DNA of 45,296 bases from Chitinophaga pinensis. GTDB lineage: Bacteria; Bacteroidota; Bacteroidia; Bacteroidales; GCA-2748055. Position numbers and translations under genes: made by a program. Below, in pieces: positions 36,641 through 43,059 of this stretch (position 1 is the first letter of the stretch; each line of letters starts with the position of its first letter). The DNA is taken from the NCBI GenBank assembly GCA_945863035.1, contig CAMAZH010000014.1:1-45296 (forward strand), written 5' to 3'. Under the pieces are notes generated by a model. That model was not told where the DNA came from and ran no database searches. It was given only the letters and a program-made list of their open reading frames with translations.

Positions 36641-39310
36641 ATGAAGGATATGAAAAAGAACAAATCGCTTTTAATAATGCTTTTGGCATTTTGCCTCCTT
36701 GTAATAACAGTAGGCGCATCATCAGGTACAATGACCTTCCTGAACCCTCAGTTTTTGGGCGGAGAGGGCGTTTTGCAAATAGAGGGAGACAGTGTAAATA
36801 TCGCTTTGGTTGGCAAGCCCTCAACTTCTTTTGTTTCAGGGTGGGAGAGTTTGGAGGCGGTTAACGACAACTTTACTCCCTCCAATTCGAACGATAAGTC
36901 ACACGGTGCCTATGGAAACTGGTCAAATCCAAATTCTCTGCAATGGGTGCAGTATGAATGGACCACAGCATACATTGTCAATTCTGTTGAGCTGTACTGG
37001 TTCGATGACGGGGGAGGCGTTCTAACGCCCACTGAGGCATATATCGAGTACTACCAGGCTGATTCCTGGATTCGGTCGACGGATGTGCCTTGTGTAAAAA
37101 ACACTTTTAACAAGGCTTATGTTGGCGGGGTTTTGGTTTCAAAAATAAGGGTTGTAATGAAAAACACTACCCAGTCAACGGGTATTTTGGAATTCCGCGT
37201 TTGGGGAACCAATTCTGCGGGAGGCTCGGATATTGAGGCTCCAACAAGCCCCGGAACACCTAAAGTTCTTGCTTCCACCGATACCAGCCTGACAGTTACC
37301 TGGAAATCGTCTACGGATAATGAAGAGATTGAAGGATATCAGCTCCTTAAAAACGATACTCTTTTAATGACAGTTACCGATACAATAGCCACGATTAAAG
37401 GTCTTGCTCCAAACACTGATTTTCTTTTATCGGTCAGATCGGTTGATGCCTCACAAAACCAATCTGCCCCGGGAGGTTCAATCTGGGTCTCCTTTGGTTC
37501 CAGTTCTACAGCAGGATTGCCTTATTCCTGGCCAGCTTATTCCCCGACACTGAATTACAATTTCAGAGATGAATTCCCTGCATTAGCCGAACCCACAAAA
37601 GATTTGGACGACTGCCCGCAGGTTGTCGGAACACAGTCATCGGGTTGGTGGACCTTCAAGTGGGGTAAAAATGCACGCTCGCTTGTTACCGAGGCGGCTA
37701 TAACCCCAATGCTTGAAAGAATGAATAAAGATTTCGCCTATTTCCGCGATACTTTGGGGTGGCCTCCTGATAAGCGCGCCAAAGAGGGATATCGGAGTGC
37801 TATTTATCTTTTTGGATCTGGCCTTACCTGCATCGATAATGCCGATAGCAATGCTTTGGGTGGTTGGCAAAGCGGGATTGGCAGTTATGCATGCGTGCTT
37901 GCTTCCTACTATCCTGTATACAGTTTCGATCCGGCCTGCCCGTATCCTGACAAGGAAGGGCAACAGGGGGCCATGGTTCATGAGGGTATCCACTCCATTC
38001 TGGCGGATTTGCCGGGATGCAAAAAGGCAGCATGGTTTCATGAAGGGGGCAATACCTGGCTGCAACAGGAAGCATCAGCACGACAGTCCCAAAACTATAG
38101 TGAGATGGGCTTCCTGAATGCGGGTACTTTTATTGCGCCATTCATGCCCATAGAGTGCTATAGCGGCTGGTTGCAGGATGGAAGTTTTGGCGGTCCCAGT
38201 GCCGAGGGTGTCAATCGGTATAATAGTAAAGGTGCCCAATTGTGCACATGGCGCAATTTGTTGGGAGGCACACAGTATGGGAACGGGTTCCCCTCGTTTC
38301 TCGGAACAGTGCTTGGCGAAGGCAGCGTGGCCTGGATTTGGCGGAATTGTCCCGAACGGGTGCTTGAAGGTATGGCAGGCGGATTGGGAGACATGCAGTT
38401 ACGCCGCCTAATTATGGAATACAGAGCCAAACAGGCTTTGATTGATATGAAACAATGGAGTGGTGCAGTGAAAAAATTGCTGGATTCAAATTTTGGCGCT
38501 TCCATTCGCGCTGAATATTCCCCCATCTGGATTGTAAGTACCAAATGGGTCGCGACACCTTATGTTAAAACCTGGATGCTCGACAGTACAAAGGCGGAGT
38601 TAACCCCTGAACCACGCACAACACCCGGCTGGTCGGGATCGAACCAGATACCTTTAAAGGTTTCGGGCGACACGGTTGTTGTCGATTTTATCCCCCTTGG
38701 AGAAAATATGACCTGCCAGCTTTGCTACCGTGCAACCGATGGAACTGCTGTTTACAGCAAACCGGTTTCCAGCGGTCTTTGTTCACTTACACTTGACCAG
38801 GAACCTGCAAATGGAGTTGTAATTGCCGTTATCACTAATACGGACTACATTTACAAAGGTGAGGAAACCCGAATGGCACACTACGATTACCGCCTTCAAC
38901 TTAAAAAGGGAATTGCGGGCAAAGCAAGTATTTACAAAAAGTGGTACGATTACAATTCTGTAATTGTTGACAAGGCAGATCCTGTAGAGCCATTTCCTAC
39001 TGAAGGACCGCTTTATGTTCCGGAAGACCCTGCAACCAGCGCGGCAGCTGTTACTCCCTCGAATAAGTTGAAAATATATCCGAACCCGGTTAACGGTAGC
39101 GAAATTGTTAATGTAGATTTCAGTAATCATGCTTCATCACCAAAAACCGTCAGGATTTTAAACATGCAGGGGCAGGTTGTTTATACTTCCAGGGAATTTA
39201 GCGACAGCAAATTGGAATTGCCGGCCTCGGGTATTTTAAATCGTGGAATGTACTTTATAAATGTACAATCCCTCGGCTTGGCTGAAACTTACAAGCTGAT
39301 TGTGAACTAA
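36641..39310 (+). CDS. T9SS-exported putative gluzincin metallopeptidase with galactose-binding and FN3 modules
   Basis: The 889-residue protein starts with a signal peptide (to about residue 27; the start could also be codon 4). It carries the shared galactose-binding-like module (about 52-190), one fibronectin type III domain (about 203-290), and a catalytic-looking domain (about 300-640). There, His447-Glu448-x-x-His451 in VHEGIHSIL is followed 17 residues later by Glu468 in AAWFHEGGNTWLQQE. This HExxH-x(16)-W-F-x-E-G layout matches the peptidase-MA/gluzincin pattern, in which both His and the second Glu hold zinc. The domain entry WWTFKWGKNA...LERMNKDFAYF resembles DUF6055. A beta-sandwich and a T9SS type A sorting domain (LKIYPNPVNGSEIVNV to the end) follow. 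It is exported and possibly surface bound. It lies 216 bp after the related zincin-like gene. Substrate unproven; a glycoprotein is a reasonable guess from the neighbours. Confidence 0.86.
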   Translation: MKDMKKNKSLLIMLLAFCLLVITVGASSGTMTFLNPQFLGGEGVLQIEGDSVNIALVGKPSTSFVSGWESLEAVNDNFTPSNSNDKSHGAYGNWSNPNSLQWVQYEWTTAYIVNSVELYWFDDGGGVLTPTEAYIEYYQADSWIRSTDVPCVKNTFNKAYVGGVLVSKIRVVMKNTTQSTGILEFRVWGTNSAGGSDIEAPTSPGTPKVLASTDTSLTVTWKSSTDNEEIEGYQLLKNDTLLMTVTDTIATIKGLAPNTDFLLSVRSVDASQNQSAPGGSIWVSFGSSSTAGLPYSWPAYSPTLNYNFRDEFPALAEPTKDLDDCPQVVGTQSSGWWTFKWGKNARSLVTEAAITPMLERMNKDFAYFRDTLGWPPDKRAKEGYRSAIYLFGSGLTCIDNADSNALGGWQSGIGSYACVLASYYPVYSFDPACPYPDKEGQQGAMVHEGIHSILADLPGCKKAAWFHEGGNTWLQQEASARQSQNYSEMGFLNAGTFIAPFMPIECYSGWLQDGSFGGPSAEGVNRYNSKGAQLCTWRNLLGGTQYGNGFPSFLGTVLGEGSVAWIWRNCPERVLEGMAGGLGDMQLRRLIMEYRAKQALIDMKQWSGAVKKLLDSNFGASIRAEYSPIWIVSTKWVATPYVKTWMLDSTKAELTPEPRTTPGWSGSNQIPLKVSGDTVVVDFIPLGENMTCQLCYRATDGTAVYSKPVSSGLCSLTLDQEPANGVVIAVITNTDYIYKGEETRMAHYDYRLQLKKGIAGKASIYKKWYDYNSVIVDKADPVEPFPTEGPLYVPEDPATSAAAVTPSNKLKIYPNPVNGSEIVNVDFSNHASSPKTVRILNMQGQVVYTSREFSDSKLELPASGILNRGMYFINVQSLGLAETYKLIVN

Positions 39311-39424
39311 TAAGCATTTGTGTGAGAATCCTGTCCAGTTCTTTTTTTTGTTTTTTACGATTGGTGGTGTATTGGTTATTTTAATCCTTCGAAACTGCAA
39401 AGGCAAATAAAATAGCCGATTTTT

Positions 39425-39449
39425 TCGGTCTTGAAAGAGGAAAGACCGA
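39425..39449 (+). terminator. Hairpin between the gluzincin and aminopeptidase genes
   Basis: TCGGTCTT (39425-39432) and AAGACCGA (39442-39449) form an 8-bp stem with a 9-base loop in the 234-bp gap. No T-run follows directly, so termination is uncertain. Nothing else gene-like is seen in 39311-39544. Confidence 0.3.
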
Positions 39450-39544
39450 TTGAAGCCTTAAGATTTTATTTTGGCTGGATGCTTTGGAGGGTTCTGAAAA
39501 TGCGTCTACCTTCACGAAATACTTTTAAAAATCATTAAAATCAA

Positions 39545-40621
39545 ATGGACAGGATTCACGCACTTCTTCGGATTTTGAAAAAACACAAGGCCGACAGCTT
39601 TTTTATAAACTCCGAAGCAAACATCACTTATCTTACAGGTTTTTCAGGGGATTCATCCCGGCTGTTGATTTCTCAAAATTCCATTGTCCTGATCACAGAT
39701 GGAAGGTATACCGAGCAGGCTGAGAAAGAGTGCGGCAAGGAAATCAAGATAGTTAAATGGGTGACCGACAAAAGGTACAGCAGGGAAACCTATGAGCCGA
39801 TTTTTAAAGAATACGGTGCTCACAGGCTTGGTTTTGAAGGGGATAAGCTGAGCTATTCAGAGTTCCTCGAACTTCAGGCAGCAGCAGGAAGGGATTCCTG
39901 TATTTCGCTTTCAGGAATTACGGAGGAATTGAGGCTTGTGAAAAACGAGAAGGAAATTTCCTTTCTGAAAACCGCCTGTGAAATATCAGACAAATCTTTG
40001 TGGGATACTTTGGGAAGCATTAAAGTCGGTGCGACAGAGGCCGAAATTGCAGCTGTACTGGAATTTAATCTTCGAAAAAACGGTTCGGAAGGAATCTCCT
40101 TTGAAACCCTGCTTCTCTCAGGGCAAAGAACCTCATTGCTTCATGGGAAACCAGGGCAGAACAGAATCCAGGCCGGTGATTTTTTGCTTTTTGATTTCGG
40201 GGCATTGTATAAAGGTTATCATGCCGACATGAGCCGCACCTTTGTAATGGGAAAACCGGATGAGAAAAAAAAGATAATTTACGATATCATTTTCAAGGCC
40301 CAGCAGAATGCCCTCGACTGCATAAAAGACGGCGTTGAGGGAAAGAGAGCCGATGATGCTGTACGAGAAATGATCCCGCCCGAGTACCTGGAATATTATT
40401 ATCCGGGATTAGGGCATGGCGTAGGTTTGGAGATACATGAAAACCCTTTCATTAAAAACAGCTCTCAGTTCACCTTCAGGGAAGGCATGACTGTAACTAT
40501 CGAACCCGGAGTTTATATTCCGGGTTGGGGAGGTCTTCGTATTGAGGATACATTGGTGGTCAGAAAGGAAGGGATAGACGTTCTGACGAAATTCCCAAAG
40601 GAGCTTATGGTTATAGAATGA
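39545..40621 (+). CDS. M24-family Xaa-Pro aminopeptidase / dipeptidase
   Basis: This 358-residue cytoplasmic protein (no signal peptide) has a creatinase-like N-terminal domain (about 1-125; NITYLTGFSGDSS, DGRYTEQAEKE) and a pita-bread M24 catalytic domain (about 135-358). The five metal ligands are visible in order: Asp in LLFDFGALYKGYHADMSRTF (both Asp of the D...D pair), His in GLGHGVGLEIHE, Glu in VTIEPGVYIPG and Glu in LRIEDTLVV. Members cut N-terminal residues from Xaa-Pro peptides using two Mn or Co ions. The length equals the short PepP/YpdF-type form. It sits between a putative metallopeptidase gene and the GH43 gene on the same strand, but with gaps of 234 and 279 bp, so it may be an ordinary housekeeping gene with its own promoter. 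If linked to the cluster, it would finish digestion of proline-rich peptides. Confidence 0.92.
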   Translation: MDRIHALLRILKKHKADSFFINSEANITYLTGFSGDSSRLLISQNSIVLITDGRYTEQAEKECGKEIKIVKWVTDKRYSRETYEPIFKEYGAHRLGFEGDKLSYSEFLELQAAAGRDSCISLSGITEELRLVKNEKEISFLKTACEISDKSLWDTLGSIKVGATEAEIAAVLEFNLRKNGSEGISFETLLLSGQRTSLLHGKPGQNRIQAGDFLLFDFGALYKGYHADMSRTFVMGKPDEKKKIIYDIIFKAQQNALDCIKDGVEGKRADDAVREMIPPEYLEYYYPGLGHGVGLEIHENPFIKNSSQFTFREGMTVTIEPGVYIPGWGGLRIEDTLVVRKEGIDVLTKFPKELMVIE

Positions 40622-40900
40622 TTTTCAATACGATTCCTGTTCCCTTTGTGGCCCGGTTCATATCCCTTATTTGAATTGCAAAACCGGTTTATATACAATT
40701 ATTTATGTGAGGAAGTTGAATTCTCCTGGCAGACAAGGTTTATGGCTTTTGCTTTGATTGGCTTTTCCTGGGTTTTGACAATTCCCCCCGGTTATTGATT
40801 AATAATTATTGATAATTGAAAGAATGAAAACTCAAAATTTGGAATTAAGACAGTAGAATTGTAGAGTAAACAATTTGATTTTATTAGTAAAAAAATAGAA
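40622..40900. other. Intergenic leader of the GH43 gene
   Basis: This 279-bp gap holds no recognisable gene or RNA. Its right half is AT-rich and contains TTATTGAT twice (40792 and 40806, 14 bases apart). No exact TAnnTTTG element was found, so the promoter cannot be placed. Confidence 0.4.
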
Positions 40901-43018
40901 ATGAAAGGTATTCTCACAACGTTTGCCCTTGGTTTGCTCGTATTGATTAATCTTCGAGCTGCTGAACCTGAAAACCCTTCCGGTTTGTCTATATTTGCAG
41001 GACCGGGTTATTACGCCATTCTCCCAAATAAAATTTTACTTGCCAGTAAGCTGGAACCATCAATTCGACCTGATGGTGCATTCATCAAATGGGAGATGGT
41101 AAGCGGACCGGGTGATGTCAATATTGAAAGGCCCGATGCAGCGGTTACCTGGGCAAGTGCCAAAGTTCCCGGGAAATACAAATTTCGGGTCAGTGTATCA
41201 GGTAATGCGGTGGGCGGGGATACTGTAAACGTCAATGTTTACCCCGCGGGTTCCGGTTTCGGTAACCCACTTCTCCCGGGAATGTTTCCCGACCCGCATA
41301 TACTTTTTGTAAATGACAGGTTTTACATTTATGCCACTTCGATGGAAACCGAGGCTGGGGCATACGGGCATGCATCGGTTTGGGTTTCTGAAGACTTTGT
41401 GAACTGGAACATGAAACTTACCAACTGGCCGGAATTTGGGAAGTTTGGTGGTGATATCTGGGCTCCGGATATTATCCGACAGAGAGATAAGTTCTATCAG
41501 TTCGTGACCCGCTCCGGAAGCTATGATACATGGATAGGAGTGGCGGATGACCCGGCGGGACCCTGGAGAAACCTTCGTGAGGACAATACTGCAATTGTTA
41601 GCGCAGGCGGCAATGCCGGCCGAATTGTCCCTGCATACAACATGGATGCTCAACCCTTTATCGACGAGGATGGTCAGGCCTATATGTATTGGGGCTGGTC
41701 CGAATCGATGGCTGCAAAATTAACGGCCGATATGAAAGATATTGACGGCGAAGTTGTTTTCCTGAAGGGCACAAAATGGTTGCCCGGCACAGGTGAACTG
41801 CCCCAATGGCTTGCTGTTGATCTGGGGGAGTCTTTGCCAATTTCAAAAATTACCACAAATCCCGAATTCAGGGAGGTTTCATATGACTATTGCATTGAAG
41901 TCTCGGAAGACAGCTCGAACTGGATCACATTGGTTGAGCGAATAGGGAATAAGGAGAACGCGGGGGAAGGGTATATCGATTTAACTAACGGAAGAGGTCG
42001 GTTTGTGAGGATCACGATGACAGAATGTGATGGAAATTGGGCAGGACTATATGATTTCGGAGTGTTTTCAGGCGATAAAAAGGTATCCCTGAACAAGTCC
42101 GCATGGGCATCCTCAACGCGTGGAGATGGTTCTGAAGCCGTCAAAGCCGTCGATACCCGAAATGGGCCGAAACTGGAAGATTTCGTGGAAGGCTCTTATA
42201 TGATTAAGCGCAATGGTACATACTATCTTCTTTATTCAACCGGAGCCTTGCACGATGGCAGTTACTCCGTGCATTATGCAATGGGAAACACTCCTTTGGG
42301 TCCTTTTACAAGACCGGAGCCGAACATCGTAATCCGAATGAACAGCGAAAAAACAACCAAAGGACCGGGCCATAATTCAATCCTGAGGTATAACGACAAG
42401 TATTATATTATTTACCATCAGCACAACCAACCACATGAGGATGGGGCCGGAGTGTTCCGGCAAACTTGCGCCGACCTGATGGAGTTCAACGATGACGGAA
42501 CCATCAGGGAAGTAACTCCAACCCAGACGGGAATAGGAAACTTAAAACCCTTGTTGCATCAGGAATCCAATATAGCCGCCGGTAAATACGCCACTGCCAC
42601 AAGTGTGAAATCGGGTTCTTACATCCCTGAATTTGCCTTTGACAACAACAATGCGAGCAAATGGTGTTCCCTCAGCAACACCTACCCACAGTCACTTACG
42701 GTTCATCTTGATGGTATTTATGATATTTCCAGAATAGAAACAAGCTTTGAATACCCCACCTTAGCCTACAAATACCGAATTGAAACATCCCCCGATAATA
42801 AGACATGGGAAACCTACATTGATAAAACGGGAAGTTTCCCTACCATTGTGAGCCCTCAGAAGGATATTAACAAGGCCAAAGCTGCTTTTGTGAGGATTAC
42901 CGTCACAGGCTGCCAGAATGAGATAAATGCGGCAGGGATTTATGAATTGAAAATCTTCGGTAACCTGGATCCTGCAATGAAACGAGTTAAAAACAAAAAC
43001 TCAAATCCGAAAAAATGA
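40901..43018 (+). CDS. GH43-family glycosidase with internal permuted and C-terminal F5/8-type domains
   Basis: The 705-residue protein starts with a signal peptide (to about residue 21) and a PKD/Ig-like domain (about 25-115; WEMVSGPGDVNIERPD, PGKYKFRVSVSG). A five-bladed GH43 propeller follows: catalytic base Asp131 in MFPDPHIL, pKa-setting Asp249 in YNMDAQPFIDEDG, and general acid Glu430 in DFVEGSYMIKRNG. Between Asp249 and Glu430 lies an extra segment of about 135 residues (290-424) that reads as a discoidin-like domain in circularly permuted order. A normal F5/8 type C domain ends the chain (about 554-690). GH43 enzymes cut arabinofuranosides, xylosides or related links; the subfamily is not decidable here. 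No T9SS domain, so periplasmic or outer-membrane associated. It is convergent with the GH127 gene on the minus strand, separated by 41 bp without a clear terminator. Confidence 0.9.
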   Translation: MKGILTTFALGLLVLINLRAAEPENPSGLSIFAGPGYYAILPNKILLASKLEPSIRPDGAFIKWEMVSGPGDVNIERPDAAVTWASAKVPGKYKFRVSVSGNAVGGDTVNVNVYPAGSGFGNPLLPGMFPDPHILFVNDRFYIYATSMETEAGAYGHASVWVSEDFVNWNMKLTNWPEFGKFGGDIWAPDIIRQRDKFYQFVTRSGSYDTWIGVADDPAGPWRNLREDNTAIVSAGGNAGRIVPAYNMDAQPFIDEDGQAYMYWGWSESMAAKLTADMKDIDGEVVFLKGTKWLPGTGELPQWLAVDLGESLPISKITTNPEFREVSYDYCIEVSEDSSNWITLVERIGNKENAGEGYIDLTNGRGRFVRITMTECDGNWAGLYDFGVFSGDKKVSLNKSAWASSTRGDGSEAVKAVDTRNGPKLEDFVEGSYMIKRNGTYYLLYSTGALHDGSYSVHYAMGNTPLGPFTRPEPNIVIRMNSEKTTKGPGHNSILRYNDKYYIIYHQHNQPHEDGAGVFRQTCADLMEFNDDGTIREVTPTQTGIGNLKPLLHQESNIAAGKYATATSVKSGSYIPEFAFDNNNASKWCSLSNTYPQSLTVHLDGIYDISRIETSFEYPTLAYKYRIETSPDNKTWETYIDKTGSFPTIVSPQKDINKAKAAFVRITVTGCQNEINAAGIYELKIFGNLDPAMKRVKNKNSNPKK

Positions 43019-43059
43019 AAAGCTAATTCGGGTTGCATTGTCCTATTCCAACCTTGTTA

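Noticed and set aside
40513-40698. Small minus-strand frame at the end of the aminopeptidase gene
   Set aside because: It mostly overlaps the aminopeptidase C-terminus antisense and has no recognisable features.
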